From: Aurantiacibacter arachoides
GTDB lineage: Bacteria; Pseudomonadota; Alphaproteobacteria; Sphingomonadales; Sphingomonadaceae
Length of the DNA: 64,000 bases
NCBI RefSeq assembly: GCF_009827335.1
Contig: NZ_WTYH01000001.1
Location: forward strand, 1,674,001-1,738,000
Direction of reading: 5' to 3'
In this document: positions 28,133 through 36,721 of the stretch, piece by piece
Position numbering within the stretch: position 1 is the first letter of the stretch
How the letters are laid out: every line of letters begins with the position of its first letter
Program-made: the position numbers and the translations under genes
The notes under the pieces: model-generated
Database searches by the model: none
What the model was told of the DNA's origin: nothing
The model's input: the letters and a program-made list of their open reading frames with translations, nothing else

Positions 28133-28861
28133 ATGAACTTCGAAAAGCAGCAGGCGGCCTATCGCCAGAGCAAGCCCTCGTGGCTGGGTCGCGGTATCGA
28201 GCGGCTGACCAACCCGTTCGGCAAGGCCATTGCCGCGGTGGTGCCCAAGGGCATGGTGGAGGCCGTGCTGAAAGGCGTGGACGCCGCCGTGGGCGCGCCG
28301 CAACTGGTCAGTTTCACCCACGATCCGCACGATCTGGCCGCCGCGCGCGCTGCATCGAAGCGCGTGTCGCGCAGGGCGCGCGCCATCAGCGGCGGAACCG
28401 GCGTGGCGGCCGGCATGGGCGGCCTGCTGACGATGGGGCTCGACATTCCGGCAACCATTGCCATCGCGCTCCGCACCATCCGCGATACCGGCCGGGCCTA
28501 TGGCTACGCGGGCGAAGGTCCGCAGGAAAAGCTGTTCCGGCTGCAAATCCTCGAACTGGCCGCGCTTGACGATCCGGACGTTCGCACCCCGCGCATCGCC
28601 GCGCTCGAAAGCGCCATCGGGCACGACGGCGAATTGGTCGCGGCCACGCACGACCGCATCGTGCCGGTGGTGGACCAGGCGGTGGAGCGCGTCAGCCGCG
28701 CGATCGCCTTTGCCAGCTTCCGCAGCCGGGCGGGCATGATCGTACCGGTGGTAGGCAGCGCGGTGGGCGGCGTGGTCAACGCCAGTTTCCAGGGCGACGT
28801 CGGCGAGGCTGCACGTTTCGCCTTTCAGGAGCGGCGGATGCGGGCCATCCGGGCGGGTTGA
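28133..28861 (+). CDS. EcsC family protein
   Basis: 242 aa. The EcsC-type core is seen in GTGVAAGMGGLLTMGLDIPATIAIALRTIRDTGRAYGYAGEG and in VPVVGSAVGGVVNASFQGDVGEAARFAFQERRMR. Two Gly/Ala-rich hydrophobic stretches suggest membrane association. EcsC was named from the Bacillus ABC transporter locus ecsABC, but its biochemical role is unknown. It stands alone 31 nt after the serine hydrolase. Confidence 0.88.
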   Translation: MNFEKQQAAYRQSKPSWLGRGIERLTNPFGKAIAAVVPKGMVEAVLKGVDAAVGAPQLVSFTHDPHDLAAARAASKRVSRRARAISGGTGVAAGMGGLLTMGLDIPATIAIALRTIRDTGRAYGYAGEGPQEKLFRLQILELAALDDPDVRTPRIAALESAIGHDGELVAATHDRIVPVVDQAVERVSRAIAFASFRSRAGMIVPVVGSAVGGVVNASFQGDVGEAARFAFQERRMRAIRAG

Positions 28862-28945
28862 GCACCGTTCTCGCCATGGGAGCCGCCTTTTCCCTGCTCC
28901 CGGCCACGCGGGGGTCGCTCGCTACCCCGGCGGGGCGACGAAATC

Positions 28946-29404
28946 CTAATTTGTGTGATAGACGATCGATGTAGTCCATCGGCCCGCGGTGGGCTGGCCT
29001 TCGGCATCGAGCGCGGGATGAAACGAAGCGTGAGCTTAGATACCGTTGCACGCTGCCGCATCGAGAACGGGATGGCCGCTGCTCCGGCTGACCATGCACG
29101 ATGCCACCTCGCCCCGCGCCGTCACGTCGACACTGACGCCGACGGTGCCCTGCCGCCTCTGCCGCTTGGCCGCGACCGGGTAATCCGCATTGATCCGCCT
29201 GACCAGAGTCGCCAAATTCACAGGTTGGGCGGCACGGCCGGGAACGGCGGCGGGCGGAGCCTGGTCGTTCGTCAATCGTGCAAACACGATTTGCGGCTCG
29301 CCCCTTGCAGCGGATACCTCTTCGACCCGATCCACTGCACAGGCAGGCATGGCGCACATCACCATGACAAACCCGGCAACCACGATCGCTTTCCTGTTGC
29401 GCAT
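28946..29404 (-). pseudogene. TonB C-terminal domain protein interrupted by an in-frame stop
   Basis: An intact open frame of 122 codons runs 29404-29036: signal peptide, then LVRRINADYPVAAKRQRRQGTVGVSVDVTARGEVASCMVSRSSGHPVLDAAAC, the canonical TonB C-terminal fold. It then meets TAA (29036-29038). Beyond that stop the same frame continues for 29 codons to TAG (28946-28948) and reads FHPALDAEGQPTAGRW, which is the expected last strand of a TonB domain. So a single nonsense change appears to have removed the final strand. It starts 3 nt after the uvrC stop on the same strand. A sequencing error is the main alternative. Confidence 0.72.
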
Positions 29405-29407
29405 CGC

Positions 29408-31366
29408 TTACCCCCCCGCGTGGTAGAAATCGTAGACCTTCTGCGCCACGCTTTCGCTGACGCCGGGCACGCGCTTGAGATCGTCCAGCGCTGCCGCCCG
29501 CACCTTACTGGCCGTTCCGAAGTGCAGCAACAGCGCGCGTTTGCGGGCCGGACCTATGCCGGGGATCTCGTCCAGCGGTGAGGCGGTGATGGCGCGGCTG
29601 CGCTTGGCGCGGTGGGCGCCGATGGCGAAGCGGTGCACCTCGTCGCGCAGGCGCTGGAGGTAGAACAGAACCGGCGAATTGACCGGCAGCGTTTTCTCGC
29701 GCCCGTCGGGGAAGTGGAACACCTCGCGCCCCTCGCGCCCGTGGTGCGGGCCCTTGGCGATGGCCACCAGCGGCACGTCCTCGATACCCAGTTCCTCCAG
29801 CGTATCGCGCACGCTCGACATCTGCCCCTTGCCGCCGTCGATCAGCACCAGATCGGGCCAGACGCCGGCCTTCTCGCGGTCCGGGTCCTCGGTCATGGCG
29901 CGGGTGAAGCGGCGGCTCATCACCTCGCGCATCATGCCGAAGTCGTCGTTGGTCTGCGCGGTCCTGATGTTGAACTTGCGATACTGGTTCTTGATGTAGC
30001 CCTCCGGCCCGGCAACGACCATCGCGCCCAGCGCCTTGTCCCCCTGGATATGGCTGTTGTCGTAGATCTCGATGCGCTGCGGCACCTCGGCCAGCTCCAG
30101 GAAATCGGCCATCTCGCGCATGATTTTCGCCTGCGTGCCGCTCTCCGCCAGCCTCCGGTCGAGCGCCTCCACCGCGTTGCGCTGGGCCTGCTGCATCAGC
30201 CGCCGCCGCTCGCCGCGCTGCGGGGTGGAGATGGCGACGCGGCGATCGGCCAGCGTGGAGAAGGCCTCCTCCAGCAGCGCCTGCTCCGGCAGTTCGCGGT
30301 CGACGAGGATGTGGCGCGGGGGCGGCACTTCCTCGTAGAATTGCAGCAGCACGTCGGCCAGCACCTCGCCCTCGTCGATCTCGCCGGTGTTCTTGGGGAA
30401 GAAGGCGCGGTGGCCCCAGTTCTGCCCGCCGCGCACGAAGAAGCCCTGCACCGCGATCTGCCCGCCCTTGGCGTGGAGCGCGAAGACGTCGGCATCGCCC
30501 ACCCCGTCGGCGTTCACCGCCTGGCTGCCCTGGATGAACGTGGCGGCGCGCAGCCGGTCGCGCAGCAGTGCCGCGGTCTCGAAATCGAGATCGGCGGCGG
30601 CCTTTGCCATCTGGCTTTCGATCTTCGCCTGCACCGCGCCCGACCTGCCGCCCAGGAAGTCCTTCGCCTCCTGAATCAGGGAGTCGTAGCCCTCCTTGTC
30701 GATGCGGCCCACGCACGGCGCGCTGCAACGCTTGATCTGGTAGAGCAGGCACGGCCGGTCGCGGCGGGCGAAGAAGCTGTCGGTGCAACTGCGCAGCAGG
30801 AACAGCTTTTGCAGCGCGTTGATCGTGGTGTTGACCGATCCGGCGCTGGCGAACGGGCCGTAATAATTGCCCTTGGCCTTGCGCGCCCCGCGGTGCTTCT
30901 GGATGCGCGGGAAGTCGTGCCCTTCGCGCAGCAGGATGAACGGGAAGCTTTTGTCATCGCGCAGCAGCACGTTGTAGGGCGGGCGAAAGCGCTTGATGAA
31001 TTGCGCTTCCAGCAGCAGCGCGTCGGCTTCCGAATTGGTGGTGACGATCTCCATCGCCCGGCATTGGCTGACCATGCGCTTCAACCGCGTGGAGAGCGCC
31101 TTGACCTGCGTGTAGTTCGCCACCCGCGCCTTCAGGCTGCGCGCCTTGCCGACATACAGCACGTCCCCACGCGCATCGAGCATGCGGTAGACGCCAGGCT
31201 TCGGCTTGAGCGTGCGGACGGTTTCGCGAATGGCAGCGACACCCGTTTCCAGATCGGGCTGCGCACCTTTGTCGCCGTCGCCTTTCACGGTGTAGGCAGC
31301 GCGCTCTTCGTTGAAGCGTTCCTTGCCCCTCGGGTCGGACGGGGATCCTGCTTCGGCGCGGCTCAT
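29408..31366 (-). CDS. uvrC: excinuclease ABC subunit C
   Basis: Dual-incision nuclease of nucleotide excision repair, 652 aa. The GIY-YIG domain begins at about residue 55 (KPGVYRMLDARGDVLYVGKARSLKARVANY). A UVR motif follows (MAKAAADLDFETAALLRDRL), then the RNase H-like domain with YDNSHIQGDKALGAMVVAG and LVLIDGGKGQ, and a C-terminal double helix-hairpin-helix (IPGIGPARKRALLLHFG, VPGVSESVAQKVYDF). The N-terminus has about 45 extra, charged residues. The -10 of its predicted promoter ends 7 nt before the ATG, so the message is probably leaderless. Confidence 0.97.
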   Translation of the reverse strand: MSRAEAGSPSDPRGKERFNEERAAYTVKGDGDKGAQPDLETGVAAIRETVRTLKPKPGVYRMLDARGDVLYVGKARSLKARVANYTQVKALSTRLKRMVSQCRAMEIVTTNSEADALLLEAQFIKRFRPPYNVLLRDDKSFPFILLREGHDFPRIQKHRGARKAKGNYYGPFASAGSVNTTINALQKLFLLRSCTDSFFARRDRPCLLYQIKRCSAPCVGRIDKEGYDSLIQEAKDFLGGRSGAVQAKIESQMAKAAADLDFETAALLRDRLRAATFIQGSQAVNADGVGDADVFALHAKGGQIAVQGFFVRGGQNWGHRAFFPKNTGEIDEGEVLADVLLQFYEEVPPPRHILVDRELPEQALLEEAFSTLADRRVAISTPQRGERRRLMQQAQRNAVEALDRRLAESGTQAKIMREMADFLELAEVPQRIEIYDNSHIQGDKALGAMVVAGPEGYIKNQYRKFNIRTAQTNDDFGMMREVMSRRFTRAMTEDPDREKAGVWPDLVLIDGGKGQMSSVRDTLEELGIEDVPLVAIAKGPHHGREGREVFHFPDGREKTLPVNSPVLFYLQRLRDEVHRFAIGAHRAKRSRAITASPLDEIPGIGPARKRALLLHFGTASKVRAAALDDLKRVPGVSESVAQKVYDFYHAGG

Positions 31367-31373
31367 GCCCGGT

Positions 31374-31402
31374 CAGATAGGTAGGGAAGCGGCAATTGGC
31401 AA
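31374..31402 (-). promoter_or_regulatory. predicted uvrC promoter
   Basis: On the minus strand TTGCCA (31397-31402), 17-nt spacer, TATCTG (31374-31379), close to consensus. The -10 ends 7 nt before the start codon. Confidence 0.5.
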
Positions 31403-31410
31403 AGCGGGCT

Positions 31411-31439
31411 TTGGACTTATGCGACGCGCGCGCCTAGCG
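31411..31439 (+). promoter_or_regulatory. predicted promoter of the BaiN-type flavoprotein gene
   Basis: TTGGAC (31411-31416), 17-nt spacer, CTAGCG (31434-31439), 7 nt before ATG 31447. Weak -10, but the geometry repeats that of uvrC. Confidence 0.3.
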
Positions 31440-31446
31440 AGCGGGA

Positions 31447-32637
31447 ATGGACGAGTTCGATGCCATCGTATTGGGCGGCGGGGCCGCGGGCCTGTTCTGC
31501 GCCGCGATCGCCGGTCAGCGCGGACGCCGGGTGCTGGTGCTGGAACGCAGCGAAAAGGTGGGGAAGAAGATCCTCATCTCCGGCGGCGGGCGGTGCAACT
31601 TCACCAACATCGGCGCAGGGCCGGGCAACTACCTTTCCGCCAACCCGCATTACGCAAAGAGCGCGCTTGCCCGCTACACGTCCGCCCAGTTCCTGGCGCT
31701 GGTGGAACGGCACGGCATAGCCTGGCATGAAAAGACGCTGGGCCAGTTGTTCTGCGATGGCAGCGCGCGGCAGATCGTCGACATGCTGCTGGCAGAGTGC
31801 GCCGCCGGTCCGGGCGAGGTCGTCATCCGCTGCCGTGAGGAGGTGGGCGAGGTCTCGCACGACGTTGGGCCTGTGGGGGCGCGTTTTACGGTGGCCACGC
31901 AATATGGCCGCTTCACCGCGCCAGGTCTGGTCATTGCGACGGGCGGGCCGAGCATTCCCAAGATGGGCGCCAGCGATTTCGCCTATGCCCTCGCCCGCCA
32001 GTTCGGCCTGAAGGTCGTCGAACCGCGGCCCGCGCTCGTCCCCCTCACGCTGGGCGGGGAAGAGGTGCTGTTCCGCGAGCTGGCCGGGGTGGCCGCCGAG
32101 GTGGAGGCGCGCGCCGGCAAGACGGCCTTTCGCGAGGCGGCGCTGTTCACCCATCGCGGAATGAGCGGCCCGGCGATCCTCCAGGCTTCGAGCTACTGGC
32201 GGCCCGGCGAGCCGGTGACGATCCGGTTCCTGCCTGATCGCCAGCCCGGCTGGCTGATCGAGGCAAAGCGCGCCACGCCTGGCCAGCATCTGCGGACCGT
32301 GCTGCGGGGCGATCTGCCGGGCAGGCTGGCGGACGTGCTGGCCGACCAGCTTGGCCTTGCCGGCGATCTTGGCAACCTGCCCGACAAGGCCCTGCGCGCG
32401 GCGGAGGAACGGCTGCGCGCCTGGACCTTCCAGCCCAACGGCACCGAAGGCTTCGCCAAGGCCGAGGTAACGGTCGGCGGCATCGCCACTGCCGAACTCA
32501 GCTCGCAGACGATGGAGGCGAAAAAGCTGCCCGGTCTCTACGCCATCGGCGAGGCGGTGGACGTTACCGGTTGGCTTGGCGGCTACAATTTCCAATGGGC
32601 CTGGGCCAGTGGTTACGCCGCGGGGATGGCCCTTTAG
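31447..32637 (+). CDS. NAD(P)/FAD-dependent oxidoreductase, BaiN/HI0933 family
   Basis: 396-aa flavoprotein. IVLGGGAAGLFCAAIAG is the FAD-binding Rossmann motif and ERSEKVGKKILISGGGRCNFTN the family's hallmark. Further signs are LVIATGGPSIPKMGASDFAYALARQFG and the C-terminal GLYAIGEAVDVTGWLGGYNFQWAWASGYAAG. Family members include the bile-acid reductase BaiN and YhiN; most have no assigned substrate. It is divergent from uvrC with 80 nt between starts. Confidence 0.92.
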   Translation: MDEFDAIVLGGGAAGLFCAAIAGQRGRRVLVLERSEKVGKKILISGGGRCNFTNIGAGPGNYLSANPHYAKSALARYTSAQFLALVERHGIAWHEKTLGQLFCDGSARQIVDMLLAECAAGPGEVVIRCREEVGEVSHDVGPVGARFTVATQYGRFTAPGLVIATGGPSIPKMGASDFAYALARQFGLKVVEPRPALVPLTLGGEEVLFRELAGVAAEVEARAGKTAFREAALFTHRGMSGPAILQASSYWRPGEPVTIRFLPDRQPGWLIEAKRATPGQHLRTVLRGDLPGRLADVLADQLGLAGDLGNLPDKALRAAEERLRAWTFQPNGTEGFAKAEVTVGGIATAELSSQTMEAKKLPGLYAIGEAVDVTGWLGGYNFQWAWASGYAAGMAL

Positions 32638-32751
32638 GAGCGATTTCGGTCGGCAACCAGCCGACGGCAAGGGCGACCGCCCGCCCGCAGCGTGCACGCA
32701 GCGAACCGGAATGCGTCTGCCGAGGAGGAAGCCGCCGGGGCAGCTTCGAAA

Positions 32752-35634
32752 TCAGAAGAGCTTGCGGAACTCGATCTCGAAACGGCGACCCACAGGATCG
32801 ATAAGGAACGGCTGGTAACGCAGCGGCACCACGCCATTGCTGTCCGTCACCCGCTGGCGCGCATCGAACACGTTGTCCACGCCTATGCTGATCCGCGAAC
32901 CCTCGAAGAACGGCACGGATTCCACCAGGCTGGCTTGCTGGCCAAGATCGGCAAAGGCCCGAAGGCTAAGCGTGGCGAAGTCGCCAAAGGTAAGATCGGT
33001 GCTGCCGGGCAGGTCCGACCCTTCCAGCTCCGCCTCGCTGCGGTAGGAACCGAAGGCGAAGACGCCGAAGCCATCCTTGAACACCCCGCCACGCGCGCTG
33101 AGTGTGTGACGCGGAATGGCGCCGGATAGCGCATCACCGTTGAGGAGGTCGAGACGCGGCAAGCCATCGGCAATCAGGACGGTATTCTCGATCTCGTAGG
33201 CATATTGCAGGTTGGCAAACCAGCGCCCTGTGCCATCGCCACCACCTGGTCCGCCAAAACGCATCCCGCGGCCACCGCCGGGCGGGGGTCCACCCGAGCC
33301 TCGGCCCGAGGGGGGACCACCGGCCTGCTGGCCCGCGGGGCGCCCGCCCATCTGGCTGACGTCGGCACTGCAAATCCGTTCGCGGGTCTGGGCGAAGCGT
33401 TCGGGATCGATGCGACCATCTTCGCCGGCAAGGCGTTCAAGCATTTGCGGCGGGATTGCGAGCGGCTGACCGTCCAGGCCGATCGGCGGTTCTTCCCCGG
33501 CAGCGGCCGCCGCCACCGCGGCGTTCAACAGCTCCAGCAGGGCCTCGGGTTCCGCTTCGCAGAATTGGGCCCGCATCTGCTGGAAACGCGCCGGATCGAA
33601 ACTGACGGATTGCTGGCCGGACCCGGCGCCACCGCCGGCAGCGGGGGGCGCGCCGGCCGGGGCTGCCGCGGGACGGCCCTGCGCGGCTCCGCTGGCCTGT
33701 CTGCCACCCGTCCCGGCAGCGCTCTGTGCGTTGCCCGCGCCGATCTCGCCCGAAAGGTTCAGGCCGACCTGCAACCGCCGCACGTCCTGTTCGGCAAAGG
33801 TCACGAACGTATTGTCCAGCCGCGTCAGGCGCCCGCTGGCGTCGCGCGTGACGCGCCCGGGAAAGGCTGCCTCGATTGCCGGGGTCAGCAGCGGCAGACT
33901 CTCGGTCGTGTCCTCGGAATGATTGTCGAAATATTCGACCAGCAGGCTCGCCCCTTCCATGAACGGGAGCTGCCAGTTGGCGCTGAATTTCCAGTCGCTT
34001 TGCGACTGCGCGGGCAGCAGCGCATTGCCGCCGCTTACCAGTTCCACCAGCACGGTCTCGTTACGGCCAATGTCGAAAATCGGCACGTTGGGGGTAACGA
34101 TCTGCGGTGCGCCAAGCTGGCTGAGCGTGGGCGCGGTATCGCGGCTCACCCATGTCGCCCCCAGCGACAGCTTCTCCGTCACGCCCCAGGTCAGGCCCAG
34201 CGACAGGTCGGTCAGCGTGCCGAAATCGGAGAGGTGATCGACGCCGGCCTGTACGTTGAGCGATAGATTGCCCACGTCCTCGAGGAACTCCTCGTCGCGG
34301 CTGGTCAGCGGCACGTTGACGTTCGCGCCGGCGGTGAACCGGGTGCGGTCGAGCTGGGTTTCGAAGCCCGGCGTGCGCGTGTCGATGCTGTCGATGCCGT
34401 TCGCGGTGAAGCCAGTGTCCAGCGTGACCGAGACATCCCCTGCGGGCAGTCGCAAAGGCGTGGAGCGCGCGGTGACGAGCGAATCGATACGGTAGGTATC
34501 GCTCAATGCCTCCTCAAACCCGGCATCGGCGAAGCTGGGCAGATTGCCATCGAGCGCGAGCTGGCCCGTCGCCGCCGCAGCCACCAGCGCCGTCGTGTCG
34601 AGCCGGGCCTGGGTGCGGCTGCGGCTGTCGGCAATCGTCCCGTCGGCGGTGGCGGTGACCTGCCAGTCGCCGATGTCGGTCGCCAGCGTAGCCCCCGCCG
34701 AATAGCTGTTGCTGCGGCTGTCGACCGCAAGCGGATCGGCCGGGTTGAAGGTGCGCAGCGCGGTGGCGCCGTTCGGGTCTGTCAGCACCACGGAATCGAG
34801 GCCCTGCAAGCTCAGGCCATCGCTGCGGCTGTAGTTGGCGTTCAGGCTGAGCGAGCTGCCGGGGCTGAGCGACGTCGTCCAGTTGGCCGTGGCCGAGATG
34901 CTGGAGGTATCGGGCACCAAGGTGCGGAAATCGGCCGGGTCGGGATCGCCGGGGATCTGCGGCACACCCAGGTCGGTCTGGATTACCCCGCGCTCGCCTT
35001 CCGTCAGCGCGCTGGAATTGTTCCATTCGGCGTTGAAGTTCAGCCGGCTCTGCCCGGCAAGCCGCAGGTAGGTGCCTTCGACCTCCTGGGTGGAAAAGCC
35101 GCCATCGAACGGCTGACCGTAGCCAAGCTCCACCTCGCGGCTGGAGAAATTGCGCTTCAGCACGATGTTCACCACCCGCTGATCCGGCGAATACCCGTAC
35201 TGCTGCGCGACCTCCTCGGTGAAGATCTCGGTGCGCTCGATGGCTTCGGGCGGGTAGCTGCTCAATTCGCGGAAGGAGGAAATGCGCACGCCGTTGACTA
35301 GGATAATGGGGAAGCCCCCCGACCCACGCCCGCGCCCGCTGGAAATCTGCGGGCCAAGGGATTCGAGCAGTTCGGCAATGGAACCCGCACCATAGGCAGC
35401 GATATCCTCGGCATCGAGTTCCAGCACCGGCGGCTGCGCGGCATCGACCCGCCCGGCAAGCGCAGCGGCGTAGACATAGATGACGTTGTCGTCATCTTCG
35501 GCAGGTGCTTCGGTTTCGGGGTCCGCCTGGGGTGCAGGTTCCTGCGCCTGCGGGCTCGCGTCCTGCGCCCCGGCGGGCAGGGCGACAAGTACAGCAGCGA
35601 TGGCGAGGAGACTGGGGGACAGGAAAACGCGCAA
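32752..35634 (-). CDS. TonB-dependent outer-membrane receptor with a large Gly/Pro-rich insert
   Basis: About 960 aa. A TTG start at 35634 is preferred because AAGG lies 8 nt upstream and the protein then begins with a normal signal peptide (RVFLSPSLLAIAAVLVALPAGAQ); the frame is open with a GTG to 35694. The plug domain has ELDAEDIAAYGAGSIAELLESLGPQ and FPIILVNGVRI. The barrel ends RFEIEFRKLF. A non-barrel insert encoded at about 33228-33745 (about 170 aa) is Gly/Pro/Ala-rich at both ends and holds two DP-x-RF-x-Q-x-R-x3-C repeats. Substrate unknown; it is convergent with the flavoprotein gene and divergent from infA. Confidence 0.88.
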   Translation of the reverse strand: MRVFLSPSLLAIAAVLVALPAGAQDASPQAQEPAPQADPETEAPAEDDDNVIYVYAAALAGRVDAAQPPVLELDAEDIAAYGAGSIAELLESLGPQISSGRGRGSGGFPIILVNGVRISSFRELSSYPPEAIERTEIFTEEVAQQYGYSPDQRVVNIVLKRNFSSREVELGYGQPFDGGFSTQEVEGTYLRLAGQSRLNFNAEWNNSSALTEGERGVIQTDLGVPQIPGDPDPADFRTLVPDTSSISATANWTTSLSPGSSLSLNANYSRSDGLSLQGLDSVVLTDPNGATALRTFNPADPLAVDSRSNSYSAGATLATDIGDWQVTATADGTIADSRSRTQARLDTTALVAAAATGQLALDGNLPSFADAGFEEALSDTYRIDSLVTARSTPLRLPAGDVSVTLDTGFTANGIDSIDTRTPGFETQLDRTRFTAGANVNVPLTSRDEEFLEDVGNLSLNVQAGVDHLSDFGTLTDLSLGLTWGVTEKLSLGATWVSRDTAPTLSQLGAPQIVTPNVPIFDIGRNETVLVELVSGGNALLPAQSQSDWKFSANWQLPFMEGASLLVEYFDNHSEDTTESLPLLTPAIEAAFPGRVTRDASGRLTRLDNTFVTFAEQDVRRLQVGLNLSGEIGAGNAQSAAGTGGRQASGAAQGRPAAAPAGAPPAAGGGAGSGQQSVSFDPARFQQMRAQFCEAEPEALLELLNAAVAAAAAGEEPPIGLDGQPLAIPPQMLERLAGEDGRIDPERFAQTRERICSADVSQMGGRPAGQQAGGPPSGRGSGGPPPGGGRGMRFGGPGGGDGTGRWFANLQYAYEIENTVLIADGLPRLDLLNGDALSGAIPRHTLSARGGVFKDGFGVFAFGSYRSEAELEGSDLPGSTDLTFGDFATLSLRAFADLGQQASLVESVPFFEGSRISIGVDNVFDARQRVTDSNGVVPLRYQPFLIDPVGRRFEIEFRKLF

Positions 35635-35724
35635 ATTCGTACCCTTACGATAAATTGGTGCCGGCCCCACCCGGCGGCGCATATGCTTACGCACGGCGCG
35701 ACACGCAACCAGAGGGGGGTATTA

Positions 35725-35737
35725 AATTGTCGCAATT
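35725..35737. promoter_or_regulatory. palindrome in the infA / TonB-receptor divergent region
   Basis: AATTG-TCG-CAATT, a perfect 13-bp palindrome just upstream of TATATT (35744-35749). It could be an operator; no regulator is known. Confidence 0.25.
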
Positions 35738-35857
35738 GCTTCCTATATTACCCGGCAGACAGCGCAGTGGCATCCGCGCTCTTCCCTTTCGGCAAAGGCG
35801 CGGCTATGGCGCGCCGCCGATCACTTACATTGCGAACACGAAGGACCTGGTTACTGC

Positions 35858-36109
35858 ATGGCTAAAGAAGAACTCCTCGAAATGCGCGGCAAGGTAGTGG
35901 AGCTGCTGCCCAACGCGATGTTCCGGGTGGAGCTCGAGAATGGTCACGAAGTGCTGGGTCATACCGCGGGCCGGATGCGCAAGAACCGCATCCGCGTGCT
36001 GACGGGTGACGAGGTCCTGTGCGAGCTGACGCCGTATGACCTGACCAAGGCGCGCATCACCTACCGCTTCATGCCGGGCCGCGGCGGACCGCCGGGCTAC
36101 ACCGGCTAG
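35858..36109 (+). CDS. infA: translation initiation factor IF-1
   Basis: S1-fold factor that binds the 30S A site during initiation. 83 aa; the first 72 match IF-1 throughout ([64 protein letters not shown]), with a short Gly/Pro-rich tail typical of alphaproteobacteria. It heads the conserved order infA-maf-RNase E/G-like-yacG. Confidence 0.97.
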   Translation: MAKEELLEMRGKVVELLPNAMFRVELENGHEVLGHTAGRMRKNRIRVLTGDEVLCELTPYDLTKARITYRFMPGRGGPPGYTG

Positions 36110-36121
36110 GGTGTCGCGGGC

Positions 36122-36721
36122 GTGAGCGCGCCCTCCCCCATCCCCTCTTCCGGCCCCCGATTGCTGCTCGCATCGGCCAGCCCCCGCCGCCGCGAGTTGC
36201 TCGCGCGCATCGGGATGACGCCTGACGAGGTCGTGGCCGCCGACATCGACGAGACCCCTGCGAAAGCTGAACTTCCGCGCGACTATGCCCGGCGCATGGC
36301 GCGGGAAAAGGCGCTGGCCATATCCCCGGGCGAGGCTTTCGTGCTGGCAGGTGACACCGTGGTGGCCGCAGGTCGCCGCGTGCTGCCCAAGGCGGAGGGC
36401 GAGGCTACCGCGCGCGCCTGCCTCGCGCTGCTTTCGGGCCGCCGCCACCGCGTGTTCTGTGCCGTGGCATTGCGCCATCCCGATGGCACCGTGCGCGAAC
36501 GGCTGTCCGAAACGCAGCTGCGGTTCAAGCGACTCTCTGCGGAAGAAATCGATGCCTACATCGCCGGCGGTGAGTGGCACGGCAAGGCCGGCGGCTACGC
36601 CATCCAGGGCATGGCGGAGGCGCTGATTCCGTGGATCCAGGGCAGCCATTCGGGCGTGGTCGGCCTGCCGCTTCACGAAACGCGGGCGCTGCTCAAGGCG
36701 GCGGGGTTCGCCCTTGCCTGA
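36122..36721 (+). CDS. maf: Maf-type nucleoside triphosphate pyrophosphatase
   Basis: House-cleaning nucleotide pyrophosphatase of 199 aa. LLLASASPRRRELLARIG is the family N-terminal signature; DIDETP, YARRMAREKA, VLAGDTVV and GKAGGYAIQGMA complete the active site. GTG start at 36122, 12 nt after infA. The stop overlaps a TTG start of the RNase gene. Confidence 0.95.
   Translation: MSAPSPIPSSGPRLLLASASPRRRELLARIGMTPDEVVAADIDETPAKAELPRDYARRMAREKALAISPGEAFVLAGDTVVAAGRRVLPKAEGEATARACLALLSGRRHRVFCAVALRHPDGTVRERLSETQLRFKRLSAEEIDAYIAGGEWHGKAGGYAIQGMAEALIPWIQGSHSGVVGLPLHETRALLKAAGFALA

Noticed and set aside
29612-31384. 590-codon open frame opposite uvrC
   Set aside because: Composition is that of a reverse shadow, and uvrC is certain on the other strand.
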